64,000 bases of DNA from NCBI GenBank assembly GCA_017654935.2, contig CM065704.1, forward strand, positions 20,681,308 to 20,745,307. The letters run 5' to 3'. A model generated the notes under the pieces. The model was not told the DNA's origin and made no database searches. It worked only from the letters and a program-made list of their open reading frames with translations. Positions 1 through 12,030 of this stretch are shown here, piece after piece. The stretch is from Phymorhynchus buccinoides (Eukaryota; Mollusca; Gastropoda; Neogastropoda; Raphitomidae). Every line of letters begins with the position of its first letter. Within the stretch, counting starts at the first letter, position 1. A program made the translations under genes and the position numbers.

Positions 1-625
1 GGCTGCCCATTTCTGGAAAACATACAGTGATGGAGGACTTGGGAGCCTGCCCGTTTCTGGAAAACATACAGTGGAGGACTTGGGAGCCTGCCCGTTTCTG
101 AAAAACATACAGTGATGGAGGACTTGGGAGCCTGCTCGTTTCTGGAAAACATACAGTGATGGAGGACTTGGGAGCCTGGTGGGGGCTACCCGTTTCTGAA
201 AAACATAGTGATGGAGGACTTGGGAGCCTGCCCGTTTCTGGAAAACATACAGTGATGGAGAATTTGGGAGCCTGGTGGGGGCTGCCCATTTCTAGAAAAC
301 ATGCAGTGATGGAGGACCTTGGAGCCTGGTGGGGGCTGCCCATTTCTAGAAAACATGCAGTGATGGAGGACCTTGGAGCCTGGTGGGGGCTGCCCATTTC
401 TAGAAAACATGCAGTGATGGAGGACCTTGGAGCCTGGTGGGGGCTGCCCATTTCTAGAAAACATAGTGATGGAGGACCTTGGAGCCTGGTGTGGGCTGCC
501 CATTTCTAGAAAACATACAGTGATGGAGGACCTTGGAACCTGGTGGGGGCTGCCCATTTCTGGAAAACATACAGTGATGGAGGACTTGGGAGTCTGGTGG
601 GGGCTGCCCATTTCTGGAAAACATA
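1..625. repeat. Minisatellite with 54-bp (and shorter, about 45-bp) units
   Basis: A tandem array of a G-rich unit containing CATTTCTGGAAAACATACAG and GATGGAGGAC. Consecutive full units start 54 bp apart (for example 282 and 336). Shorter units near the start lack the TGGTGGGGG segment. Because 54 is a multiple of three, several frames stay open on both strands; these are repeat artefacts, not genes. The array begins at or before the window edge and runs into the MITE-like sequence at 626. Confidence 0.9.
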
Positions 626-801
626 CAGTGGAAATCACTTATATCAAAATTGAAGGGACTGTCATTTTATTTTGAAATAGTCAATATATTTTGAGACAGA
701 GACTTTTTGGCATAAACAATGATTAAACTGGAACCAAAAAGTTATTGCGAGATATCCAGTCTTTTTGAGTTATCCGTTTTTGAGTTAGCAGGAATCCACT
801 G
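626..801. mobile_element. MITE-like non-autonomous DNA transposon, 176 bp
   Basis: The segment starts with CAGTGGAAATC, ends with GGAATCCACTG and has a TA dinucleotide on each side. Short CAGTGGA terminal inverted repeats with a TA target duplication are typical of Tc1/mariner/pogo-derived MITEs. There is no coding capacity. The left terminus resembles the CATACAGTG block of each minisatellite unit, so the boundary with the array is uncertain. Confidence 0.5.
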
Positions 802-1843
802 TATACCCTATTTTTCCGACAAGTCAAATTTGTTCCCCTTCATTACACCCCTGAACCTTTTATCACTAATTATATAATTTAACATTATTGCTACAGAATC
901 ACTTTTGTAAACTGTAGGGGTGTGCCTTACTAAAGCATTTTTTTTTAACACATAAAACATAGTAATTATGGTGAACAATTTTCAAAGAAGTTTGTGTGTG
1001 GAATAAGACAGAAAAATAGAGGAGAGATCAAACAGAAAAAATAATGAACGATGGGAAAGTGTTAGAGAAAGGGAGTGGGAGAGAGAAAGGGATAGGGGAA
1101 AGAGGAAAGGAGGGACAGAGGAACAAAAACACAAACAGAACAGGGTTTTTTTTAAGACAGAGTAAAACATAAATGTGAACTAGCAACACAACACCGCCAT
1201 GCACATTTTATGAGCTATAATCTTTGATTTCAGAAAAAAAAAGGATTTTACTTTTAGATTTTCCCACTCACATGACGGGGTAATCAAAAACGGTCACACA
1301 CATAATGTACTCATCTCTAGCTGATGCATTTGTATCATAATGTTCAAGTGCTTCGGCTATTGAGATGATCCCTGAAGTCTTTTAGCCAGGGTATGCCAAC
1401 AACTTTTAGATTTGGAGAATGCAGAATCATGACTGGAGTTGGGGGGGAAAATACAAGAAATAAGAAATGATTGGCAGCAGTTACATCCTAACTTTAATTA
1501 CAAAAAATGCATACACATAAAGATGCACACACATACTACGAAACACAGAAGTCCTTATCCGACAACCAAACACTTTATAAAGAAATGACGAATTCAGTTA
1601 ACCATTCTGCTAACCTGGCTGAAATGGAGGGGAGTCCCAGCCTGGCGGTGAAGAGATGATTGCTGAGGGCGAGCTCGGGGGGATGACCGCCTCCTGTGAA
1701 CGTACGTTAGCTTTATGTTCAATCATCATACAAAATGCATATCATTATATTCCTACACAAAGCATGTGAAAACAACAGATCCAACACACAGGCACAGACC
1801 CAACAAACCCACAGGCTTGCCTTTAATTAATTTATTCTGTTAC
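802..1843. other. No gene recognised
   Basis: AT-rich intergenic sequence with a purine-rich GA/GGA stretch around 1015-1140. I see no coding, RNA or transposon signature here. Confidence 0.6.
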
Positions 1844-2301
1844 TTACTTACTAAGGACCATTGCTCCAAAAGGAGCATAGTCCATTGACGATACCCCGGT
1901 TCTGGGCAGTCCTCTCAATGCCATTCCAGCTCGTTCCCTGCCTCTCCAGTTCAGCCAGGGTGTCCCTCCTCCGGCTGTTGCCAGGCTGGCCTCTTCCTTT
2001 TCCCCTTGGGGTTCCAGGTCAGGGCCTGGCATGTGGAGCTGGATGCTGGTTTCCTGAGGGTGTGTCCAATCCAGCCCCACTTACTCTGCAGAATCTGCTT
2101 GGCCACTGGTTCCTGTCCCGCCCGCTGCCACAGATCTTCATTTCTTATCTTCTCTGGCCATCTGTTGTTGTAGATAAGCCTCAGACACATGTTCACAAAG
2201 GTCAGGATCTTGTGGAGAGGAGCTTTTGTTGATCTCCAAGTCTTGCATCCGTAAAGTAGAACTGATTTAACATTGGAGTTGATGCGAAGTTTGATCTTCA
2301 T
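1844..2301 (-). pseudogene. LINE reverse-transcriptase ORF, 3' terminal remnant
   Basis: On the minus strand this reads as the C-terminal tail of a common metazoan non-LTR retrotransposon polyprotein. The stretches NSNVKSVLLYGCKTWR, RWPEKIRNEDLW, WGWIGHTLRKP and NPKGKRKR appear in the family's usual order. The reading then moves to another frame and ends with YAPFGAMVLSK and a stop, so there is at least one frameshift near 1955-2080. No reverse-transcriptase catalytic core remains. It is a 5'-truncated dead copy and I do not assign a clade beyond a non-LTR element. Confidence 0.75.
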
Positions 2302-2353
2302 ACTTTCCCTTCTTGAGGCCCTGGCAGATCTTCTTGAGCATTTATTTTATACA

Positions 2354-2600
2354 GTGAAACATATTTTGGAACAGACAAAATATATAGTTAAAACACAAAA
2401 TAGAAAAAATAAATCAGTGAAATAAAATGGTAGTGTTCTTATAAGACCTTCAAAGATCATCCCAAATGAGGTATTATAAGGGAGGGGTCTAAAGGGAGGT
2501 CATTTTAATACTTACAAAGAAGGGCAGTCTCAGAGAAGTAGGTCTTATAATTATGGGACAAAGTCTTATGATGGGAGGTCTTATAAGGAAGGTTCCACTG
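2354..2600. mobile_element. MITE-like element, 247 bp
   Basis: It begins with CAGTGAAAC and ends with GGTTCCACTG, with TA on both sides. The right half carries repeated TCTTATAAG motifs of the kind seen in invertebrate CAGTGGAACC...TTATAAGACC MITEs. It is non-coding and the left end is weaker than the right. Confidence 0.45.
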
Positions 2601-3864
2601 TATTCAAATTTACTATAAAAAAATGGTCAAGCGACTTATGTACCTGGACGAATCTGTCCCAGTGGTCAAAGAAGTGTTTCAACGATCCAAAGAAGGGGTC
2701 CTCCTCATTCGTCTTGGACACTGCATCATGGACGTTGATGTGGTCCATTCTGTTCAACATCACAAGGCTAACTATTATCATGTTGTGTTGCACAATTTTT
2801 CAAAGCACCCCATTTCAAGATAACTTAGTTTGTGCCTATTTTTAGCATTCACCACGAATATAACCCAATCCAACTTTTTCATCCTTTCTTCTGTTGTAGT
2901 CCAGTACTTGTAAGGTCTTTTCCTAACGCTAACCACAATTAGTAGGCAAAGAATTTACCTGTGTTATAAGAACTTAAAACAAGTGCTTGATTGTCACTAT
3001 ATAGTTCTCTGGGGATAAAAGCAGTCAGAATGTGGGGAATTTTGTGTGCTGTGGTAATAATGTGGTAATGACAGTGCGTGAGAAAACATGACGCATATAA
3101 TATTTACAAAAATTGAGACTTTTCATCTACAAAATCAAACTCAAATTCTCAAAACTTCTCTTATTAACATTTCAACAAAAAATCGCTTCAATATGTTTGC
3201 TGTTTTATTTTTCTTGTCGTGAAGTTATTTAGTTTTACTATATTCTTCAAGCTTATTTGACCAAAGTCACTGGTATTTCAGAAATCATCGCAAACAAAAT
3301 GAGCCCGACCTACTTTGGCCTGTTTGCACAAAATCCAAAATGGCTACCGACAGAAAATGTTCATGCCAATCGCAGCCCCCATTACCATCACAGCGTTGTC
3401 AAATGACACTTTTTATATACACAATATGTTTTCTGGTGCAAGCAACCTACTTATGAAGTCACTTTGGTATTCTATAGGTATTGCCAGGGTCAAGGGTCAT
3501 TTTCAAGGTCAAATTAGTAAGAAACATAACAACTTTTGCACTTTATTGATTACAACAGTGGCAAAACCGACTGGGGTGTTTCTAGAATATTCATTTGATA
3601 TACTAGAATGTTCGAGAAATGTTCTTGAACATTCCAGTATATTAAATGAAAACTTTATAAACATTCCAGACCGTTAAACCAGGATAACTATGACATCATA
3701 GGTTCTTTACCAGTGTTTGCATTCCTTGTTCGAGATGAAATTTGTCACGTTCTTGAACTCCTGATTGAGCAGTTTATCAAAGAGTCCAATGAGTCCAAGT
3801 TAGAAATGCAGCATGGTGTTCAAATGACTGTCAATGTTCTGGATGTGGTTGCTAGTTCTGAAAC
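2601..3864. other. No gene recognised; two unassigned open stretches
   Basis: Open frames at 2623-2823 (+) and 3315-3677 (+) match no family I know and are short enough to be chance. An open stretch ending at 3868 (+ strand, about 3680-3868) reads IIGSLPVFAFLVRDEICHV followed by a hydrophilic tail and a stop. It looks protein-like but I cannot name it, and it abuts the end of the opposite-strand CXC-family remnant. A hairpin at 3592-3648 is listed separately. Confidence 0.4.
3592..3648. repeat. Short perfect-type hairpin
   Basis: Two arms of about 22 nt (3592-3613, CATTTGATATACTAGAATG..., and 3627-3648) are near-perfect reverse complements around a 13-nt loop. It may be a MITE fold or an RNA hairpin; the sequence alone does not decide. 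Confidence 0.6.
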
Positions 3865-4560
3865 CTAGTGACTAGCACTGTTTGTGCACCCCCCTTCACA
3901 TTTGCACAGCGGGCTACAGCGAAATGCAGCTCGGTGACACTTGCAGTTTCCTTTGCAAGCAACCAAGCAGCCACAGTGGAGCAACAATGAGCATCCTTTG
4001 CTGGCATCTGGCAGATCAGTCCAGTGTGGTACCCATGCCTTGCTTCTGTCATTCTACTGCCATCCCCATTCACTCGGGCTTGGAACGTTGGGAAGTTTGG
4101 AGAGAGACTCTTTCCAGATGAAAGCCGCAACGAGTAGTGCTCGCCTCACGTGCTGGAACAAGGCATGCTGAGTTGGTGGGATGGACTCAAGAGGTTTGAG
4201 GCCAGCGGTGAACAACAACTTTCTGGCTTCATTGACAGAAGTGGATTGACAGTTTTTGCTGTACATCAGAACAGTCAGCTGCTCCAGACATTGGATGTGC
4301 AGTGAGTCAAGTGTGAAGTTGGCTGGGTCCTGGGTGACAGAGATGAAGGTGTCCGTGACCTCAGGAAAAGCAGCCCATGCATTCCATGAGGTCTTTTTCC
4401 CAATCCCAAACATTGCTGATGTTGCATCGCGCCCCGTGAAAGAATGGAAGAAGAGGAGAGCCTCAGAGCGTTGAGGTCCAAGCTGTTGAGAGATGTGATG
4501 AATGGGAATGTCTCTGAATGTTTTTCCAGACCCAAATCCGATCCACAGCTCAGTTCAGTT
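3865..4560 (-). pseudogene. Decayed ORF of a repetitive CXC-tailed (tesmin/TSO1-like Cys motif) family
   Basis: Read on the minus strand from about 4560 to the stop at 3865-3867, the frame shows LWIGFGSGKTFRDIP, then SFTGRDATSAMFGIGKK, SVNEARKLLFT and PSPSEWGW. It ends in a Cys-rich tail with HCGCLVACKGNCKCH and CSPLCKCEGGCTN. This order is familiar from high-copy uncharacterised proteins of molluscs, corals and lancelets; the CXC-like tail suggests DNA or metal binding, by inference. An in-frame stop (4054-4056) lies just after SEWGWQ, and another stop upstream of ELWIGFG limits the frame. The usual FTGCD is FTGRD here. The 5' part would lie in the gap at 4588. Confidence 0.65.
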
Positions 4561-4587
4561 CATGGAAATGATAGATGGCAAGAACTA

Positions 4588-5087
4588 NNNNNNNNNNNNN
4601 NNNNNNNNNNNNNNNNNNNNNNNNNNNNNNNNNNNNNNNNNNNNNNNNNNNNNNNNNNNNNNNNNNNNNNNNNNNNNNNNNNNNNNNNNNNNNNNNNNNN
4701 NNNNNNNNNNNNNNNNNNNNNNNNNNNNNNNNNNNNNNNNNNNNNNNNNNNNNNNNNNNNNNNNNNNNNNNNNNNNNNNNNNNNNNNNNNNNNNNNNNNN
4801 NNNNNNNNNNNNNNNNNNNNNNNNNNNNNNNNNNNNNNNNNNNNNNNNNNNNNNNNNNNNNNNNNNNNNNNNNNNNNNNNNNNNNNNNNNNNNNNNNNNN
4901 NNNNNNNNNNNNNNNNNNNNNNNNNNNNNNNNNNNNNNNNNNNNNNNNNNNNNNNNNNNNNNNNNNNNNNNNNNNNNNNNNNNNNNNNNNNNNNNNNNNN
5001 NNNNNNNNNNNNNNNNNNNNNNNNNNNNNNNNNNNNNNNNNNNNNNNNNNNNNNNNNNNNNNNNNNNNNNNNNNNNNNNNNNNNNNN
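4588..5087. other. Assembly gap, exactly 500 N
   Basis: A run of 500 N, the same length as the other two gaps in the window. This suggests a placeholder between scaffolded contigs and not a measured distance. Protein frames reported across it are meaningless. Confidence 0.99.
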
Positions 5088-5274
5088 TTCATGTTCGTAT
5101 CAACATCGCGATTTATCGTCAGAAGTGGCGTCTGCGACGTATCCAGACAGAAACAGGAAAGTCGATCTACTATCTACTGTAGCTGCCCATCTCACCACCG
5201 GAAGTCATAGCAAACAAGGGGACTGTATCAGTGAGCCACCAAACCATGGGAAGTAACAACCCCACCTAAAACGG
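5088..5274. other. No gene recognised; upstream flank of the U2 promoter
   Basis: A short stretch at the start of contig B between the N gap and the conserved U2 upstream segment. No recognisable feature was seen. Confidence 0.5.
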
Positions 5275-5385
5275 CCAATACAAAGTAAGGTAACATGCAA
5301 CAGAGATACAATTATAATCATTCTTATACAGTCAAAATGCAAATTAAAACAGCCTAGAAATACGACGTCACGTCGTGGATTGGCT
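5275..5385 (+). promoter_or_regulatory. U2 snRNA gene upstream (promoter) segment
   Basis: The sequence up to GGATTGGCTGAGGT is nearly identical to the inverted copy at 39164-39285. That copy lies immediately upstream of the first nucleotide of a U2 snRNA 5' end, with GAGGT about 20 bp before it. It is therefore the proximal promoter region of the U2 gene, where a metazoan snRNA proximal sequence element would lie, though I cannot define the element exactly. It contains the palindrome-like ACGACGTCACGTCGT. In this contig the U2 5' end that should follow is missing. Confidence 0.7.
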
Positions 5386-5717
5386 GAGGTCAAGAGATAA
5401 ATTTCAAATGGATCCATGTTTTCTTGGGGGGTTTTCTTTCGTAAGCGGAGTGAATTATGTCGAGTTGTTTTTCTTGTTTTTTGTCCTTTTACAACTATTT
5501 AATACTTTCATTATACACATGTCTGCTGTTGTACTTTCTAGTTAAAACACAAATTGCACATTGTACCTTTTTGTTACTTGGTTTATTTAAAACAAATTAA
5601 ACAACAATATTACATGCCAAAATTGTGTTGTTGTTTTTTTAATTATTTTTTTACAGACTACATTGTTGTTTTGACACCTTGTATTTTTATGTTGGTTGAA
5701 CCTATGCACCATTAATT

Positions 5718-5772
5718 ATGTCCCATATGTGCCTACCCGGGTCGAGAGGACGTAAAACACCAAAATTCATTC
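5718..5772 (+). mobile_element. 55-bp truncated SINE/LINE tail with 14-bp target duplication
   Basis: The perfect 14-bp repeat ATGCACCATTAATT occurs at 5704-5717 and 5773-5786. Between them is a 55-bp segment with GGGTCGAGAGGACGTAAAAC and a short ATTC tail, which resembles the 3' end of SINEs common in gastropod genomes. It is a severely 5'-truncated retroposon nested in the leader of the U2-targeted LINE, so it is younger than that insertion. Confidence 0.65.
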
Positions 5773-5863
5773 ATGCACCATTAATTTTGTTCCAAGACTT
5801 GCCATAGGCCTAGGGTTTAACAATTCTACTTTCCACTTCCTTCGCTGGCACTCAGAATAAACT

Positions 5864-8800
5864 ATGACTTTTACTTGTCTGATTCACTTGAATATTAATC
5901 TGATGGTCCGACTTTTTACTCTGAACTGTAACGGTTTGAGAGACCCCAAGAGGGTGGACATTTTGAAAGAAAGGCTTGAACAACATAAAGTTGACATTTG
6001 TTTCTTACAAGAAACTCGAGTTCATACTATGGCTCTTGGAAAATCGATATCGTCTACATTAGGGGGTAATATCTATTGGTCCTTAGCAGATAATAGGGGG
6101 AAGTGGGTTGGGAGTTTTATTCGTGATTCTTTTGATTGTCATGTCAATCACTTTGATTTTGATATGTTTGGGCGTTATGTTTATGTTGATATTGATTTTG
6201 AAGGATATCCATTTCGATTAGTGAATGTGTACGCTCCTACAACACCAAAGGAGCGAAAAGTGTGTTGTTTCTGATTTATACTCTGTTGTGTTATGTACCA
6301 AGCCTGTTGTTTTGGGTGGAGATTTTAATTGTGTCGGAGATTTAAAGTTAGATAAAAAGGGCGGTAATCCACACAGGGGTGGGGAGGGATGGAAAGAGTT
6401 ATCTGCCTTAGTTCATGATTTTAATCTAGTTGACTGTTTCCGTTATAAATTTCCAGTAGATAAAGAATATACATGGCGTAGTCGTGGGGTAATCTGTAGA
6501 CTTGACAGGTTTTCTATTTCTTCTAGTTTGTTAATTAGTTTACAAGATATTCAACATATGTTATATTCAAACTCTGATCATCACTTTGTTGCTCTTTCTC
6601 TCTCTTCTTTTAGTCATACTACTGTTGGCAAATCATGTTGGAAACTAAATAACAGCTTATTACAAGATGGTGCTTATGTGGATTATATGTCTTTACTTTT
6701 GCAATTACATTTAACATCAGCACCTTCAGATGATCAGTTATTAGGTTGGTGGGATAACATTAAATGTATTATTAAACATGAAACTATCACTTTTTATCAA
6801 AACGAAAAAAGCGTGAAAAGCGTGAAAATTATTAAATGAATTACCTTCGAAACTAATATTCTACGTTGGATAAGCAAGGTAAATGGGAGGAAGATTTAGA
6901 AATCAAAAACAAAATTTTACAAATACAAGAAGATAGATTAAAAGGTTCCCAGATTCGATCTAAAGCCCAGATTTTAGAGCAAGGGGAAAAACCATCTAAA
7001 TTCTTTTTACGAAAGGAACTTTTTAGGGGTAAACGTAAATTGATTGAGGAAATTATAAATTTAGACGGGGATAAATGTACAACTTCTGCTTCTATTCTGT
7101 CTGCTTTTTTTTATTATTATAAAATGTTGTTTTCTTGGGAGGAGGTCGATGATAATGTAATTAAAGATTTGTTAACTGATTTACCGACGGTACAAGAAGA
7201 CGATGCAAATTTATTAGGTGACACTATTACTATAGAAGAAATCAAAACTTCACTGTCTGGTATGGCCACTGGCAAGTGCCCAGGGAATGATGGTCTCACT
7301 AAAGAATTTTATTCTGCTTTTTCTAACTTACTGCTTCCTATTTTAGAAAGAATCTACAATGTTATTCACGCTTCAGGTCATTTATCTGATTCTCAAAAGC
7401 TTTCTTACATCACTTTAATTTGTAAAGACGATAACAATTCTCAGTATTAAAAAAATTATCGACCCATATCTTTGTTGAATGTTGATTACAAGATTTTAAC
7501 TAAAGCTTTGTGTAATAGATTAAAAACTGTTTTAGATCAGATCGTCTCCCCTGATCAAACTTGTGCTGTTCCTGGCCGTTCTATTATTGACAGTTGTCAT
7601 TTAGTTAGAGATATTTTAGACCATTATGAGGATAGGAATCTTGGGGGGATTTTACTTAGTTTAGATCAGGAGAAAGCTTTTGATAGGGTTTCTCATAAGT
7701 ATTTATTTCAAGTTCTTCGTGCTTTTGGGTTGGGGGAGGGTTTTATTCAATGGATTAAGACTATTTATAATAATATTTCAAGTAGTGTAATAGTTAATCA
7801 TTTTATATCGAAACCTTTTCCGGTGACCAGGTCTGTTCGTCAGGGTTGTAGTTTATCTCCCCTTCTTTATGTTTTAACGTTAGAACCTATTTTGATTGCA
7901 ATTCGCAATAATAAAGACATTAAGGGAGTTAAAATTCCTGGTCGTTCAGCTGAGCAAAAGACATCTGCTTTTGCTGATGAGGGTAATTTCTTTCTTTCTA
8001 ATATGCAGTCCACTGAAAAGGTTATATCATGGTTCTCTTACTTCGGGAGGGGGTCTGGGGCTAAATTAAATAAAGGTAAATGTAAAGGTTATTATTTTGG
8101 CAAGTGGAAAAATAGATCTGACCATCCTTTCGGTATTTCATGGATTGATAAAATAAAGATATTCGGTTTCTGGCATGGAAAGATTTCAGAAAACGAAATA
8201 TGGACACCAGTTTTTCAAAAAATTAAAAAAACGTTAGATTTATATAAAAACAGATTAATGTCTGTATATGGTCGAGCTGTTATAGTTAACACTATGGTTC
8301 TATCGCAATTATGGTATTTGGCATCAGCATCTCATGTTCCAGAAGTTTTTATTAAAAAAGTAGAAAAAGAAGTATTTAGTTTTTTCTGGCATAATAAAAA
8401 TGAGTTTTTGCCTAGAAACACCATGTTCTTACCAAGGGATAAGGGAGGGGTAAATGTCACTAGTATCCATTTAAAGATACAAAGTATTCAGATGGCTCAA
8501 GTGTGCAAAATTATTTTCGATGAGGGCATATTAGGGTGGGTTTCTTTGGGTCATATTTGGTTAGGGCTCAAATTACTTAAGTTTCCAGATTATCATTTTT
8601 CTAACTCAGTACCTCATGCATGTTCTGGTCTCCCTGCCTATTACAGTGCAGTGGCAGCCACAGTAACACAGATTCTTAAAGATTTTCCTACTTTTCCAGT
8701 TATTAAGGGAGCTAAATGTAAATCTTTTTATAAACTGCTTGTTCATAAGTATGGTGACACACCCAAAGTAATCGGGAATTTCCCCAAAGTTGATTTTGTT

Positions 8801-9352
8801 GTTGTATTTAGATCCCTTTTGAATAAATATATTGACCCTGTGACCCTTACTGTGTCTTTTAAATTAGCTCATGGTATTTTGCCAGTTGCTTACCTTCTTA
8901 ACCATTTCAATATGCCTATTGATATCAAATGTAGTTTTTGTAAATTTGGGGTGGAAACTGTTTCTCATTTGTTTTATTATTGTCCCCATATTCAACAGAC
9001 GAAAAAGTATTTGGTTAAATGGTTGAAAGACCTTGGAGTTATTATTTCTTTAGATTGTATACGTTTTTCTGTTCTTAGTTGTACCAGCCTTAGTTTGCAT
9101 CAGAAATCTGCAGTTTTTGTTTTGTTATCAGAATATAGGTATGCTATTTGGTTATGTCGAAACAAGGCTCGTTTTGACAAAAAAATTATTACGCCTATTG
9201 AAATTTGTTCTTTTTTTCTGTCACGTATCAGATCGCGTTTATATATTGATTTTGAGCGTTTGGGTGACCTCGAATTTATTTCGATTTGGGAGTTTTCTAG
9301 TTTATGTGATGTTTCAGACGAGGGTCTAGTGTTTAATTTTAGCATCACTTGA
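5864..9352 (+). pseudogene. APE endonuclease / reverse transcriptase polyprotein of the U2-targeted LINE (ORF2), broken
   Basis: The endonuclease begins near 5906 with LFTLNCNGLRD, has LQETR, then GDFNCV and the terminal NSDHH. These are hallmarks of the apurinic-type nuclease that nicks the target for target-primed reverse transcription. The RT region has GKCPGNDGL, NYRPISLLN, LSLDQEKAFDRV, RQGCSLSPLLY and then FADE at 7970-7981, where the catalytic motif is normally FADD. The C-terminal zinc knuckle CSFCKFGVETVSHLFYYC fits CX2CX8HX4C, as in L1/Tx1 elements. The frame breaks near 6250 and 6835, and an in-frame TAA at 7448-7450 interrupts the segment before KNYRPIS. The copy is probably inactive, although some breaks may be sequencing errors. 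Confidence 0.88.
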
Positions 9353-9679
9353 GTTATTTCCCTTGTTTTTTTTTTTTTGCTTATTGGGGAAAAGATCGGG
9401 GGGAGGGTGGGGTGTGTGTGCTAATGAGTGTACAAGGGTGTATGTAGATGAGTGTGTGAGTGTGTGAAGGAGAGAAATGTTATGTCTTTTATAATGTTGT
9501 GTTTGAATTGAATGTCTTTTATAATGCTGGTGTGTTTGTAATTGAATGTGGAATAAATATTGAATGTGAATGTGGCTAAGAGTGTTGGAATATTTGATGC
9601 CTGGTTGATTATAGCCCGTCGTATATATTGTAACGTTGTATTATTGAATAAAGATCCTTTATAAAAATGAAAAAAAAAA

Positions 9680-9831
9680 GTATCTGTTCTTATCAGCTTA
9701 ATATCTGATACGCTCCCTATCGGGGGCTTCGATATTAAACTGATTTTTGAACCTCGACGAAGTGTCAGGGGCTTGCTCCACCTTCGCCACGGGTTGGCCT
9801 GGTATTGCAGTACTTCCAGGATCGGCCCACT
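9680..9831 (+). ncRNA. U2 spliceosomal snRNA, 3' portion (from about nt 38)
   Basis: It starts at GTATCTGTTCTTATCAGC and continues through stem IIa/b, the Sm-type site TGATTTTTGAAC, the loop GGGGCTTGCTCCACC and the 3' stem-loop GGTATTGCAGTACTTCC, ending at CGGCCCA. The 3' half resembles arthropod U2 more than vertebrate U2, which supports a protostome. The 5' 38 nt, including the GUAGUA branch-point-pairing sequence, are separated from it by the retrotransposon, so this copy cannot make U2. The second copy is at 33051-33202 (minus). Confidence 0.93.
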
Positions 9832-10205
9832 CTCCCCAAGGGGAGAAAATCCAATGAAAATGTCAATGAAACTTCTTTCCTCCGTTTTTGTTTGTGGCAC
9901 AAGCCACAAAGCTATAACTCACTTTGTCGGTAGGTCCAAAATTGTCGCACTTCAAATCGAGGCTGCACTTCAAATTGAGGCTGCTCTTTAAAATGATGTT
10001 TCGTTTTCAATTGTCGCATGCCACAAACGATTGCGAATCCGCGCTTGTTTTTTATCCGGCCCTCCGAACCAAAAGAACATAAATTTTTAAAATACAAATT
10101 TAAAAAAAAAGACATCGCAAAATACAAGAAAAAAACCTCAACCTTCAATCATGGTCGTAAATGGACGCACCGTGCAAGGCATATAAATAAAATAAATTAC
10201 ATCAA
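9832..10205. other. U2 3' flank; no gene recognised
   Basis: Downstream flank of the U2 gene. It begins with a small self-complementary CTCCCCAAGGGGAG and is AT-rich afterward. No open frame here looks real. The tail before 10206 leads into a (GACA)n-like stretch at the end of the next LINE. Confidence 0.5.

Positions 10206-12030
<1,825 letters not shown>

Larger units (their letters stand above)
5386..9679 (+). mobile_element. Tx1/Keno-like non-LTR retrotransposon inserted in a U2 snRNA gene
   Basis: A non-LTR element with an AT-rich 5' leader, an apurinic-endonuclease plus reverse-transcriptase ORF (5864-9352), a G/T-rich 3' UTR and a short A-rich tail (...AAAATGAAAAAAAAA). It is followed with no spacer by U2 snRNA from GTATCTGTTC onward. 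The 5' junction is not preserved here, but in the inverted copy U2 nt 1-39 ends in GTGTAGTAT directly against the 5' leader (39104-39105). Keno elements of the L1/Tx1 lineage are known to target U2 genes; Utopia elements also target U2 but carry a restriction-like endonuclease, unlike this one. No separate ORF1 was found. About 360 bp of promoter edge, U2 5' end and leader present in the inverted copy are absent here. Confidence 0.85.

Noticed and set aside
156..675. Open frames of 82-150 aa on both strands in the first 700 bp
   Set aside because: They follow the 54-bp minisatellite, whose length is a multiple of three; no protein family or start context supports them.
4444..5256. Frames running through N, here and at 21840-22708 and 40664-41609
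   Set aside because: These are 500-N assembly gaps; the apparent continuity is an artefact of unknown bases.
9100..9909. Minus-strand frames over the LINE 3' end and U2
   Set aside because: Antisense shadows of the LINE C terminus, 3' UTR and U2 snRNA.
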